Below, one piece after another: positions 1-8,461 of a stretch of 54,828 nt of DNA. The translations under genes and the position numbers were made by a program. Each line of letters starts with the position of its first letter. Position 1 is the first letter of the stretch. Location of the stretch: the NCBI GenBank assembly GCA_019348495.1, contig JAHWJI010000004.1, positions 1 to 54,828 of the forward strand. Reading direction: 5' to 3'. This stretch comes from Actinomycetota bacterium (GTDB lineage: Bacteria > Actinomycetota > Acidimicrobiia > Acidimicrobiales > CADCSY01). The notes under the pieces are model-generated. The model had not been told where the DNA came from. It saw nothing but the letters and a program-made list of their open reading frames with translations, and ran no database searches.

Positions 1-564
1 CGCTTGTACCGCCGCCTGCTCGGCCTGCTGGCGGCTGCGGGCCAGATCCTCCCGGGCGGAGCGCAGCTCGTCGAGCACCTGGGCGTCGCGCTGGGCCTGG
101 AAGTCGAGAAGGGCGCTGCGTCGGGAGGCATCGGCGATCGAGTCCGACGTCAGCACCACCGTGGGGCCGCCGGCCACGGGCCGCATGTACTCCTCGATGG
201 CCACCTCGCGCACCAGGTCCTCGAGGCCGGCGATCTCCTCCTCGCCCCGGCGTTCCTCGGCCTGGGCCTGGGCCAGGCGGGCGGCGGCCAGGTCCGCGGC
301 CCGGCGGGCGTCGCCCAGCAGGGCCTGTTGATCGGCGACGTTGGCGTCGAGGTCACCCAGCGCCTGGGTGACCTCGTCGTTGGTGGCCTGAAGGGCGTCG
401 AGCTCGCCGGCTACCGCCGCCTGCTCGGACCGGACGCGTTCACGCTCGGCCCGGGGGTTGGACCCTTGCGCCGCGCCCGCGGTGGAAGGGCTCACGGTGC
501 CGAGCAACACCACTCCGGCCGTGGCGATCAGGGCCCGGACTCGGTGTCCTCTCGCTACGTGCAC
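1..564 (-). CDS. Secreted coiled-coil protein, N-terminal part (C-terminus off the window)
   Basis: The gene is read on the minus strand and runs off the left edge, leaving 188 codons. It starts GTG with a purine-rich GAGGGG about ten bases upstream. Residues 1-33 form a signal peptide (basic start, hydrophobic ATAGVVLLGTV stretch, Ala-rich cleavage zone). The rest is Ala/Glu/Gln/Arg-rich heptad-like coiled coil broken near residue 125 by a Gly/Pro-rich stretch. Such N-terminal halves commonly precede a NlpC/P60, M23 or similar peptidoglycan-hydrolase domain in actinobacteria, but that domain would lie outside the window, so hydrolase function is only inferred. Confidence 0.7.
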   Translation of the reverse strand, partial: MHVARGHRVRALIATAGVVLLGTVSPSTAGAAQGSNPRAERERVRSEQAAVAGELDALQATNDEVTQALGDLDANVADQQALLGDARRAADLAAARLAQAQAEERRGEEEIAGLEDLVREVAIEEYMRPVAGGPTVVLTSDSIADASRRSALLDFQAQRDAQVLDELRSAREDLARSRQQAEQAAVQA

Positions 565-643
565 ACGTCGTCCCCTCGGTTCTCGCTGCGAGCCTTGCCA
601 GCCGCGGAGCGCTCTCGACCCCGGTCCCCGTCGTCATCGGTCC

Positions 644-656
644 GTCACACTGTGAC
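644..656. promoter_or_regulatory. Perfect 13-bp palindrome upstream of the coiled-coil gene
   Basis: GTCACA-C-TGTGAC is a perfect inverted repeat about 80 bases upstream of the GTG at 564. It may be an operator for the secreted coiled-coil gene. The half-site order is the reverse of a CRP site, so I do not call it CRP. No regulator can be assigned. Confidence 0.3.
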
Positions 657-688
657 ACAACGGGCGAGGGTGACGGAACAGGCTGCGC

Positions 689-781
689 TAAGAGGCTGCG
701 CGGATAGGCGAAGCAGAGCCTCGGTCTCGGCGGCGGAGCCGCCGAGCCTGCGGGAACCTTGCCTATCCGCGGTACCTCTTA
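689..781. repeat. Nested long inverted repeat between two genes
   Basis: Outer arms at 689-709 and 761-781 pair at 18 of 21 positions (TAAGAGG, three mismatches, then an 11-base match). Nested inside is a perfect 8-bp stem, 726-733 with 739-746, around a 5-base loop. The element lies directly after the stop of the ABC exporter on the minus strand, so it could be its terminator, although there is no T-run. It could also be a small REP- or MITE-like element. No second copy is visible in the window. Confidence 0.55.
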
Positions 782-801
782 GGCCGGTGTCAGGCCGGTC
801 G

Positions 802-2748
802 TCAGGCCGGGACCGCCTCGTCGGCCACGACCTCGCCGGTGGAGAGCACGAGGCCGTCCCGGCAGTGGGCTTCGACCCGGCCGTCGCCGAACTGCTGGTG
901 GTAGAGACGGGCGTAGAGGCCGCCCCGGTCCACCAGCTCCTCGTGGGTGCCCCGCTCCACGATGCGCCCGCCGTCGACGGCGAAGATGACGTCGGCGGCC
1001 CGGATGGTGGACAGCCGGTGGGCCACGGCGATGGTGGTACGACCCCGCATCAACGGCTCCAGGGCGGCCTGGACCAGGCGCTCGTTGGTGGTGTCCAATG
1101 CCGAGGTGGCCTCGTCGAGGATGAGGACGCGGGGATCGTGCAGGATCACCCGGGCGATGGCCATGCGCTGCTTCTCCCCGCCCGAGAGGCGGTAGCCCCG
1201 CTCTCCCACCCTGGTCTCGAGCCCGTCGGGGAACTGCTCGATGCGCTCCCAGATGTGGGCCGCCCGGGCTGCCGCCTCCAGCTCGGCGTCGGTGGCGTCA
1301 GGCTTGCCGTAGCGCAGGTTGTCCCGCACGGTGGCGTGGAACAGGTAGCTCTCCTGGGTCACCATGCCGACCAGCGAGGCCAGCGAGTCGCTCCGCAGCC
1401 GGCGCACGTCGATGCCGTCGATCTCCACCGAGCCGCTCTGCACGTCGTAGAGGCGGGGGATGAGCGAGGAGATGGTGCTCTTGCCGGCACCGCTGGGGCC
1501 GACCAGGGCGGCCAGCTGCCCGGGCCGGACCTCGAAGTCGATGCCGTCGAGAGCCCACGGTCGGGTGGGGACCGCCTCCCCGACGAGCCCATCGGCGGGC
1601 CCACCGGCGGCGGCGGCGTCGTCGACGGGGGCGGCCACGTCGTCGTAGCGGAAGCGCACGTGGCGGAAGGCGACGTGGCCGGTGGCGTCCTCGGGGGCGA
1701 GGGCCACGGCGTCGGGCGCCTCCACGATGTCCTGGCGCAGGTCGAGGTAGCCGAAGATGCGGTCGAACAGCGCCAGCGACGAGCGCAGCTCCACCGAGAC
1801 CTGCAGGAGCTGGCTGAAGGGGAAGAACAGCCGGGTCTGGAGGGTGGTGAAGGCGACGATGGTGCCGGCCGTGACCGCACCGGGGCCACGGGAGGCGAGC
1901 ACCAGGCCGGCGACGAGGTACACCAGCGCCGGGGTGGCCGACAAGAAGGTGAAGATCACGGTGTAGAAGGACTGGCCGATCATCTGCTGGCGCACCGACA
2001 GCTCGGCCAGGCGCTGGTTGTGGGCCTGGAAGCGGGCGGCCTCCTGGCGGCTGCGGCCGAAGAGCTTGGCCAGCAGTATCCCCGAGACCGACAGCGTCTC
2101 CTGGGTGACGGCGCTGACGTCGGCCATCGTCTCCTGGGCCTCGGCCGTCACCTTGCGCCGGCGCTCGCCCACCAACTTCGACAACCAGGCGAACAGCGGC
2201 ATGGTGACCAGCGTCAGGAGGGTGAGCGGCGGCGACAGCACGGCCATGGCCACCAGCGCGCTGGCCATGATCACGACGTTGGACAAGATGTCGGACAGCG
2301 TGGAGGTGACCACGGTCTGGACACCACCCACGTCGTTGGTGAGCCGCGACTGGATCTCACCGGTGCGGGTGTCGGTGAAGAAGCGCAGGGACAGGTGCTG
2401 GAGGTGGTCGAACAGCCGCTCGCGCAGGTCGCGCATCACCCGCTGGCCCACCACGTTGGCCCGCCAGGTCTGGATCAGGCCCACGGCCCCCCCGACCACG
2501 GGCAACACCACCATGATGGCGGCCAGCACCCCGAGGCGACCCAGGTCGGGACCGCCCCCGCCCGGCGGGAACAGAGCGGTGTCGAAGACCACCTTGATGA
2601 GCAGGGGGTTGACCACGCCCACGCCGGCCCCGACGAGGACGAGCGCGACGATGGCGACCACCTCGCGGCGGTAGGGCCGGAAGATCCCGACGATGCGACG
2701 AGCGGTGCTGGGGGCCGGCGGCGGCGGTGCGGGGTCGACGGCGGTCAC
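802..2748 (-). CDS. ABC transporter, fused permease/ATPase exporter
   Basis: This is a 648-residue type IV (MsbA/MDR-like) half-transporter. A six-helix membrane domain occupies about residues 20-320 and an ATPase domain about 370-620. The Walker A GPSGAGKST lies near residue 416, the signature LSGGEKQR near 521, and Walker B ILDEATSALD follows. Two copies would dimerise to export a hydrophobic substrate, drug or lipid from the inner membrane; the substrate is not evident. A Pro/Ala/Gly-rich stretch interrupts the start of the ATPase domain. I chose GTG 2748 because TACGCT lies 7 bases before it; the open frame continues upstream into the divergent gene's promoter. Confidence 0.93.
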   Translation of the reverse strand: MTAVDPAPPPPAPSTARRIVGIFRPYRREVVAIVALVLVGAGVGVVNPLLIKVVFDTALFPPGGGGPDLGRLGVLAAIMVVLPVVGGAVGLIQTWRANVVGQRVMRDLRERLFDHLQHLSLRFFTDTRTGEIQSRLTNDVGGVQTVVTSTLSDILSNVVIMASALVAMAVLSPPLTLLTLVTMPLFAWLSKLVGERRRKVTAEAQETMADVSAVTQETLSVSGILLAKLFGRSRQEAARFQAHNQRLAELSVRQQMIGQSFYTVIFTFLSATPALVYLVAGLVLASRGPGAVTAGTIVAFTTLQTRLFFPFSQLLQVSVELRSSLALFDRIFGYLDLRQDIVEAPDAVALAPEDATGHVAFRHVRFRYDDVAAPVDDAAAAGGPADGLVGEAVPTRPWALDGIDFEVRPGQLAALVGPSGAGKSTISSLIPRLYDVQSGSVEIDGIDVRRLRSDSLASLVGMVTQESYLFHATVRDNLRYGKPDATDAELEAAARAAHIWERIEQFPDGLETRVGERGYRLSGGEKQRMAIARVILHDPRVLILDEATSALDTTNERLVQAALEPLMRGRTTIAVAHRLSTIRAADVIFAVDGGRIVERGTHEELVDRGGLYARLYHQQFGDGRVEAHCRDGLVLSTGEVVADEAVPA

Positions 2749-2842
2749 GGAGACCAGCGTACGAACCGGTGCCGGCGGCCACGTCGGGCGCAGGGACGAT
2801 TCCGCCTCGGCCGCAAGGCCTAGCCGGCGGTAGTGTCCCGGC

Positions 2843-3538
2843 GTGGACGCCGTCATCTTCGATGTCGACGGGACGTTGGGCGACACCGAGCGCGATGGGC
2901 ACCGGGTGGCGTTCAACCTGGCCTTCGAGGAGCTCGGGTTGGCCTACCGCTGGGACGTCGAGACCTACGGCAAGCTCCTGGAGATCACCGGGGGCCGCCA
3001 GCGCCTGCACGCCTACCTCGAGGGCCAGGGCATGGCCCAGGTGGAGCGCGACGACGTCGTCCCCCGCCTGCACACCCGCAAGAACGAGCGGTTCCAGGAG
3101 CTGGTGGCCGACGGGCGCATCGAGCCCCGCCCCGGCACCACCGCCCTGCTCGACGAGCTGGAGGGGGCCGGTGTCCGCCTGGCCGTGGCCACCACCGGGT
3201 CCCGGGCGTGGGTGGAGCCCCTCCTCGATCGGCTCTTCGGCCCGGGCCGGTTCTCGCCGGTCGTCACCGGTGACGAGGCCCCGGTGCGCAAGCCCGACCC
3301 CAGTGCCTACCTCCAGGCGCTCGAGGGCCTGGGCCTCGCCGCCTCGTCGGTCCTGGCGGTGGAGGACTCGAACAACGGCCTGGTGGCCGCCCGGGCGGCG
3401 GGCCTGGCCTGCGTGGTGGTGGCCAACGACTACACCGCCGATCACGACTTCCACGGTGCTGCGCTGGTCGTGGACACCTTCGAGGATCTCGACCTCGCCA
3501 CCCTGGAACGAGCCTTGATGTCGAAGGGGGAGGACTGA
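2843..3538 (+). CDS. HAD-family hydrolase (CbbY/phosphoglucomutase-like)
   Basis: A 231-residue subfamily IA haloacid-dehalogenase phosphatase. Motif I is DVDGTLGDTE at residues 7-16 with nucleophile and acid Asp, motif II is ATTGS, motif III is the Lys in RKPDPS, and motif IV is VEDSNNG. The helical cap between motif I and II fits CbbY-like sugar-phosphate phosphatases or beta-phosphoglucomutases, but the substrate cannot be read from sequence. It is transcribed divergently from the ABC exporter. The GTG start is preceded by TAGTGT at a spacing of 6, suggesting a leaderless message. Confidence 0.9.
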   Translation: MDAVIFDVDGTLGDTERDGHRVAFNLAFEELGLAYRWDVETYGKLLEITGGRQRLHAYLEGQGMAQVERDDVVPRLHTRKNERFQELVADGRIEPRPGTTALLDELEGAGVRLAVATTGSRAWVEPLLDRLFGPGRFSPVVTGDEAPVRKPDPSAYLQALEGLGLAASSVLAVEDSNNGLVAARAAGLACVVVANDYTADHDFHGAALVVDTFEDLDLATLERALMSKGED

Positions 3539-3567
3539 AGCCGGCGCCGGCCGTATCCTCGGCCGGG

Positions 3568-4308
3568 ATGGCCGACATCCAAGACCCCCACGAGTGGCTC
3601 TCGTTCGAGGATCCCGAGGAGGACCGGACCTGGCTGTTCGACCTCACCTTCCTCCTCAGCCGCTGGACCTGCATCTACGGCCGGGGCTGTCCGGGAATCG
3701 ACAGCCGGCCCGACATCGGCTGCTGCTCGCACGGCGCCTACTTCACCGACGACGCCGACCGGGGCGCCGTCGAGGCCGCGGCCGCCGCCCTCACCCCTGC
3801 GCAATGGCAGTTCGCCGCTGTGGGTCGCCGGGCAGGCATCGCCCGCCGGGTGGCCGGCGGGAGCTGGAAGACCCGCGTGCACCAGGGTGGCTGCATCATG
3901 CTCAACCGGGCCGGCTTCCCGGCGGGGGCCGGCTGTGCGCTGCACCTGGCCGCCCTCCAGGGCGGCCAGCGGCCCATGGACCTCAAGCCCGAGGTGTGCT
4001 GGCAGGTCCCGCTGCGACGAGTCGACAGCGTCGACGAGGTGGGCCACGTCACCTCCACCGTGCGGGAGTGGAAGCGCCGCGACTGGGACGAGGGCGGACG
4101 GGACTTCCACTGGTGGTGCATCGAGGAGGCCCAGGCCTTCGCCGGGGACGACACCGTGTTGTCGACCATGGCCGACGAGTTGGCGGCCCTGGTCGGCCAA
4201 CCCGTCTACGACCTGTTGGTGGGTGCCCTGGCCGAGCGCTTCGCCGGCGCGCCTGCCGCCACCACCGTCGTGCCCCACCCGGCGCTGCGGGTGGCGCCGG
4301 TCTCCTGA
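3568..4308 (+). CDS. Conserved Cys-rich protein of unknown function
   Basis: A soluble 246-residue protein I cannot name. The hallmark is a Cys/His-rich stretch near residues 32-50, C-x5-C-x11-CC-x-HG, followed by more spaced Cys (C111, C123 and others) and a His/Trp-rich C-terminal half (FHWWC). The spacing suggests a bound metal or Fe-S cluster, loosely like YkgJ-type CxnC proteins, without a clear family match. It ends in TGA immediately followed by the GTG of the serine hydrolase, so the two are probably translated together. TATCCT lies 8 bases before the ATG. Confidence 0.75.
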   Translation: MADIQDPHEWLSFEDPEEDRTWLFDLTFLLSRWTCIYGRGCPGIDSRPDIGCCSHGAYFTDDADRGAVEAAAAALTPAQWQFAAVGRRAGIARRVAGGSWKTRVHQGGCIMLNRAGFPAGAGCALHLAALQGGQRPMDLKPEVCWQVPLRRVDSVDEVGHVTSTVREWKRRDWDEGGRDFHWWCIEEAQAFAGDDTVLSTMADELAALVGQPVYDLLVGALAERFAGAPAATTVVPHPALRVAPVS

Positions 4309-5472
4309 GTGGCCGGCAGCGAGGTGCCCGGCGCCGCGGCCGGGGTGGCCGGCATCGACGACGTGGTCGCCCTGATCGAGCGCCAGCGGGCCGAGGGCCT
4401 GCACGCCGGGGCCCAGCTCTACGTCAGCCTGTGGGGAGAGGTGGTCTGCGACGTGGCCGTGGGCGAGGCCCGGGCCGGCCGTGCGCTGCGCAGCGACGAC
4501 CTCATGTTGTGGTACTCCTCGACCAAGCCCCTGACCGCGGTGGCCGTGGCCCAGCTCCTAGAGCGCGGGGCGCTGGCCCTCGACGACGAGGTGGGGCGCT
4601 ACGTCGCCGGTTGGGGCGGGGGCAAGGAGCGCTGCACCGTGCGCCACGTGCTGACCCACATGGGTGGCTTCGCCCAGGCCGAGACCTTCGACGACGACGT
4701 CTCCTGGGACGAGGCCGTGGCCCGCATCGCCGCCCACCGGGCCGCCTACCCCCCCGGCACCTGGGCCAGCTACCACGCCACCTCGGGTTGGAAGATCCTG
4801 GGGGAGATCGTCCGGGTGGTCGACGGCCGTCCCATCGACACCTACCTGCGGGAGGAGGTCATGGCGCCGGCGGGCATGGTCTCGTCGTGGCTGGGCGTCC
4901 CCCTGGCCGACCAGGATCGCCTGGGCGAGCGCCTGGTGCCGCTGCACTGGACCGGCCACGTCATGCCGGTCATGGCCGACGGCGCCATCTCCATGCAGCC
5001 GTACCACATCGAGGACATCCACGATCAGCCCTGGCACCGGGCCAAGGTGGAACCGGGCGCCGGAGGACGGGGCCCGGCGTCGGACCTCGGTCGCTTCTAC
5101 GAGGCGCTCCTGGTCGACCACGCCGAGCGGCTCTTCCGCAGACCCCTCACCCTCGACCTGCTCACCGCCTGCCACCGCAGCGGGGTCCTGGACCGGATCT
5201 TCCTCTCCAGCCCCCCCTGGGGCCTCGGGGTCCAGATCGCTGGCAGCATGAGCGGCACCATCGGCTACCGGGCCTTCGGCCACAGCGGCATGGCCTCCAG
5301 CCGGGGCCTGTGCGACCCGGTCGAGGGCCTGGTCATGGTCTTCGTCTGCAACGGCCTCACCGGCCCCATCGAGAACCGCAACCGCATGACCGACGTCACC
5401 AACGCGGTCTACGCCGCGGTCTGCCCCCAACCGAAGGGCCCGAGGGTCGCCCCAGCAGTGGCGCTCAGCTGA
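4309..5472 (+). CDS. Serine hydrolase, class C beta-lactamase/EstB-like esterase
   Basis: A 387-residue penicillin-binding-protein-fold hydrolase. S70-S71-T72-K73 gives the SxxK nucleophile/base motif, a Tyr in YHATSGW is the candidate second motif (YxS/YxN), and HSG near residue 325 replaces the KTG box, as in EstB-type esterases. No signal peptide is seen, so it is probably cytoplasmic and acts as an esterase, amidase or carboxypeptidase on an unknown substrate. The start GTG abuts the TGA of the preceding Cys-rich gene with no gap, indicating translational coupling. Confidence 0.88.
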   Translation: MAGSEVPGAAAGVAGIDDVVALIERQRAEGLHAGAQLYVSLWGEVVCDVAVGEARAGRALRSDDLMLWYSSTKPLTAVAVAQLLERGALALDDEVGRYVAGWGGGKERCTVRHVLTHMGGFAQAETFDDDVSWDEAVARIAAHRAAYPPGTWASYHATSGWKILGEIVRVVDGRPIDTYLREEVMAPAGMVSSWLGVPLADQDRLGERLVPLHWTGHVMPVMADGAISMQPYHIEDIHDQPWHRAKVEPGAGGRGPASDLGRFYEALLVDHAERLFRRPLTLDLLTACHRSGVLDRIFLSSPPWGLGVQIAGSMSGTIGYRAFGHSGMASSRGLCDPVEGLVMVFVCNGLTGPIENRNRMTDVTNAVYAAVCPQPKGPRVAPAVALS

Positions 5473-5480
5473 CTGCGGGG

Positions 5481-6611
5481 TCAGCGGCGGAAGCCGCTGA
5501 GGTGGGCCCACAGCTCGGGGCCGGTGGTGCGCCAGTCGTAGAGCGAGCCGCCGATGGCGCCCCGCTCACCAGCGGCGGCGATCATGCCCTCGACGTCGGA
5601 GGTGGTGGTGGCGTCGGCGATGCCGCCAACGGTGTGGACCACGGCGTGGTCGCCCACGTGGGCCCGGAGCCGGTCGATGTTCTCGGCGGTGTAGCGGTAG
5701 CCGTCGCGGTAGCCGGAGGCGCCGGTGCGGAAGCTCTGGTAGGCCATGGGCACCCACACGTCGTACAACGGCGCCAGCTCCGACCAGGGAAAGCCGGGCC
5801 AGAACGAGGGGTTGACGACCTCCATCACCACCGGCGGGAAGACGATGGCCCCCAGCGCCACGCCGGGAAGGGCCTGGCGCAGGTCATGGCTGAGCTCCAC
5901 CAGCCGTCGGTTGCGCTCGTCGGTGTCGGTCACGTCACGTGACTCGATGTCGACGGCCACGGCGTCGACGTCGAGGGTGGCCGCGGCCAGGAGCCGGCGC
6001 AGGTCGGCAGCCGGGTCGACGAAGGTGGGCAGGTACCACGCCACCACATGCATCCCCCGGGCTTGGGCCCGCTCGATGAGGGGCACCAGGCGTTCGGGCT
6101 CCAGGATGTCGGCCGGGGCGTTCCAGCGTGAGGTCTGCACGTAGAGCGTCTGCACACCGAGATCGGCCATGCGGTCGATGTCGGCCACCTCGACCAGGGG
6201 GCCGTCCTTGCCGAAGGTGCGGCTCCAGTCGTAGGCATCGATCCAGGTGCCCAGGCCGGCATAGACCTCCACCCCACCGGCGACGGCGCCCGGTGGCGGC
6301 GCAGCCAGCACCGGGGGGGCCCAGGCCACCGTCGTGGGGGGCACGATGGGCACGGGGGCCACGACGGCGGGGACAACGGCGGGGCCCACGGTGGTCGTCG
6401 TGGACAGGTCGAGGGCTCCATCGCCACCCACGACGCCAACGAGCGAATCGGCGGCCTCCGTGGCCACCGCCGGAGTGGGCGGGGAGCCGGCCCCGCTCGA
6501 GCGGTAGAGGGCCCCCTCGTGCACGACCCCAGAGGGCCGAGCGCAGCCGGCCAGGGCGAGGGACACCATGGTGAGCAGCACGAAGCCCGCCGTCGTCTTC
6601 CTCGGTTGCAC
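5481..6611 (-). CDS. Lipoprotein with putative glycoside hydrolase domain
   Basis: A 376-residue predicted lipoprotein: a basic start, a hydrophobic stretch, then LALAGC with Cys at about 22. A Thr/Val/Pro-rich linker (about 23-110) leads to a TIM-barrel-like domain that opens with GLGTWIDAYDW. Features such as TLYVQTSRWN, HVVAWYLPTF and VDAVAVDIES resemble the putative glycoside hydrolase family found with DUF4015-like proteins. It probably acts outside the cell on a polysaccharide; the catalytic residues are not certain. TAGGCT lies 8 bases before the GTG. It ends convergently 8 bp from the serine hydrolase. Confidence 0.75.
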   Translation of the reverse strand: MQPRKTTAGFVLLTMVSLALAGCARPSGVVHEGALYRSSGAGSPPTPAVATEAADSLVGVVGGDGALDLSTTTTVGPAVVPAVVAPVPIVPPTTVAWAPPVLAAPPPGAVAGGVEVYAGLGTWIDAYDWSRTFGKDGPLVEVADIDRMADLGVQTLYVQTSRWNAPADILEPERLVPLIERAQARGMHVVAWYLPTFVDPAADLRRLLAAATLDVDAVAVDIESRDVTDTDERNRRLVELSHDLRQALPGVALGAIVFPPVVMEVVNPSFWPGFPWSELAPLYDVWVPMAYQSFRTGASGYRDGYRYTAENIDRLRAHVGDHAVVHTVGGIADATTTSDVEGMIAAAGERGAIGGSLYDWRTTGPELWAHLSGFRR

Positions 6612-6641
6612 GAGGCGCGAGCCTACGTCACCGGCGAGCGA

Positions 6642-6839
6642 CTAGGCCTCGCCGGCCACCTCGTCCTCCTCGAGGTCCTCGTGCAGGCACCAGGAGGCGT
6701 GCTCGGCCCCGGGCTTGGCGTTGCACTCGGGGCAGGGCTCGATCTCGATGAACCCGACATCGCCCAGACGAAGCTCGCTCGAGGCGTGCTTGACGGCTCG
6801 AGCCTCCTCATAGCGCCGATGCCGGCCCTTTTTCACCAC
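6642..6839 (-). CDS. Small Cys/His zinc-ribbon-like protein
   Basis: A 65-residue acidic protein with CPEC, then H, then WCLHEDLEED, a plausible small zinc-binding knuckle; function unknown. The frame opens at a TTG at 6890, but I prefer the GTG at 6839 (or the adjacent GTG at 6836). GGGAGAG sits just upstream, and a TAAACT -10-like hexamer at about 6872-6877 predicts a transcript starting between the two candidates. This is one of few genes here with a conventional 5' leader and Shine-Dalgarno sequence. Confidence 0.6.
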   Translation of the reverse strand: MVKKGRHRRYEEARAVKHASSELRLGDVGFIEIEPCPECNAKPGAEHASWCLHEDLEEDEVAGEA

Positions 6840-6910
6840 GGTCTCTCCCGTCTCGAACGGCAGCCCGAGGGAGTTTATCGCCTGGCGCAATGCCGCCCTA
6901 CCCTCTCGCG

Positions 6911-8455
6911 ATGGCAGAGCTCCCTTGGTGGCGGTCAGCCGTGGTCTACCAGATCTACCCGCGCTCCTTCGCCGCCGAGGGGGTGGGCGGAGAAGCCGGG
7001 GTGGGCACCCTCGAAGGCGTCCGCCGCCACCTCGACCACCTGGTCTGGCTGGGCGTCGACGCCCTGTGGCTCTCTCCGTTCTTCCGCTCCCCCATGGCCG
7101 ACTTCGGCTACGACGTGAGCGACCACTGCGACGTCGATCCCATCTTCGGGACTCTGGCGGACTTCGACCGCCTCCTGGCCGATGCCCACGACCGGGGCCT
7201 GCGAGTGCTCATCGACTGGGTGGCCAACCACACCTCGGACCGCCACCCCTGGTTCGTCGACTCCCGGTCCTCCCGCCAGAGCGCCCATCGCCGGTGGTAC
7301 CTGTGGCGCGACCCCTCGCCCGGCGGCGGCCCACCCAACAACTGGCGGGCGGCGTTCGGCCAGGACGTGCCGGCCTGGACCCTTGATCCCGCCACCGGGC
7401 AGTACTACCTCCACCTCTTCCTGCCCGAGCAACCCGACGTCGACTGGTCGCACCGCCCGCTCGTCGAGGCCATGCACGACGTGCTCCGGTTCTGGCTCGA
7501 CCGCGGCGTCGACGGCTTTCGCGCCGACGCCATCCACGCCATCGGCAAGGACCCCGCCCTGGCCGACGAGCCGGAGACCCTGGTCGGTCAGCCCCGTTCG
7601 TCGACCAACGACCACCCGTCCACCCACGAGCTCCTGCGGGAGGTCAGGACGCTGGTCGACTCCTACCCGGACCAGCGGGTGATGGTGGGCGAGGTGTACC
7701 TTCTCGAGACGGCCAAGGTGGCGCCCTACTACGGCGAGGGCGACGAGCTCCACCTGGCCTTCAACTTCCCCCCGCTGTACACCCCGTGGGAGGCCACCGC
7801 TTGGCGGACGCGCCTCGAGGAGGTCGAGCGCCACTTCGTCGAGGTCGACGCCTGGCCCACCTGGGTGCTGGGCAACCACGACAACCCCCGACCCCGGACC
7901 CGCTACGACAGCGAGGCCCGGGCCCGGGCGGCGGCGTTCCTCCTGCTCGGCCTACAGGGAACGCCGTTCCTCTACGCCGGCGACGAGCTCGGCCTGGAGG
8001 ACGCGGTGATCGCTCCGGAGCAGGCGGTCGACCCCGGGGGGCGCGACGGGTGCCGGGCCCCCATCCCCTGGGACGCCTCCCCCGACCACGGATGGGCGAG
8101 GCCACCGTGGCTCCCCTGGCCCCCGCAGGCCGAGACCCGCAACGTCGAGGTCCAGCGGCGCGACGCCGGTTCGATCCTCCACCTGTACCGCCGCCTGCTG
8201 GCCGCCCGGCGTGCCAGCCCCGCCCTGTCGCTGGGCGGCTCCACGATCCTCGACCACGCCCCCGAGGGGGTGCTGGCCTGGGCCCGGGACACCCCCCAGG
8301 ACCAGCGGGTGGTGGCGGTCAACTTCACCGGCGCCGCTCGAGCGCTGTCGCCGGGTGAAGGCTGGGCCGTCGAGGTGTCCAGCGACGGCCACGGCGAGGG
8401 CGAGCCCTGGACCGGCCAGCTCGGCGCCGACCAGGCCGTCGTCCTGCGCCCCTGA
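6911..8455 (+). CDS. Alpha-glucosidase, GH13 oligo-1,6-glucosidase type
   Basis: A 514-residue cytoplasmic GH13 enzyme that hydrolyses terminal alpha-linked glucose. The start AVVYQIYPRSF and the (beta/alpha)8 barrel are typical. The nucleophile Asp is in GFRADAIH (about residue 202), the acid/base Glu in VGEVYL (about 260) and the third Asp in GNHDN (about 323). Length matches the family (500-560). An ATG at 6890 is in frame, but I chose 6911: it begins MAELPWWR like homologues and has TACCCT exactly 6 bases upstream. It converges on RNase D with a 6-bp gap. Confidence 0.95.
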   Translation: MAELPWWRSAVVYQIYPRSFAAEGVGGEAGVGTLEGVRRHLDHLVWLGVDALWLSPFFRSPMADFGYDVSDHCDVDPIFGTLADFDRLLADAHDRGLRVLIDWVANHTSDRHPWFVDSRSSRQSAHRRWYLWRDPSPGGGPPNNWRAAFGQDVPAWTLDPATGQYYLHLFLPEQPDVDWSHRPLVEAMHDVLRFWLDRGVDGFRADAIHAIGKDPALADEPETLVGQPRSSTNDHPSTHELLREVRTLVDSYPDQRVMVGEVYLLETAKVAPYYGEGDELHLAFNFPPLYTPWEATAWRTRLEEVERHFVEVDAWPTWVLGNHDNPRPRTRYDSEARARAAAFLLLGLQGTPFLYAGDELGLEDAVIAPEQAVDPGGRDGCRAPIPWDASPDHGWARPPWLPWPPQAETRNVEVQRRDAGSILHLYRRLLAARRASPALSLGGSTILDHAPEGVLAWARDTPQDQRVVAVNFTGAARALSPGEGWAVEVSSDGHGEGEPWTGQLGADQAVVLRP

Positions 8456-8461
8456 CGCCGG

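Noticed and set aside
644-656. CRP/FNR binding site
   Set aside because: Half-sites are in the reverse order (TCACA then TGTGA) and too close together.
4-2823. Plus-strand open frame of 939 codons over the window start
   Set aside because: It is antisense to the coiled-coil gene and the ABC exporter, has the Gly/His/Arg/Pro composition of antisense high-GC frames, and matches no family.
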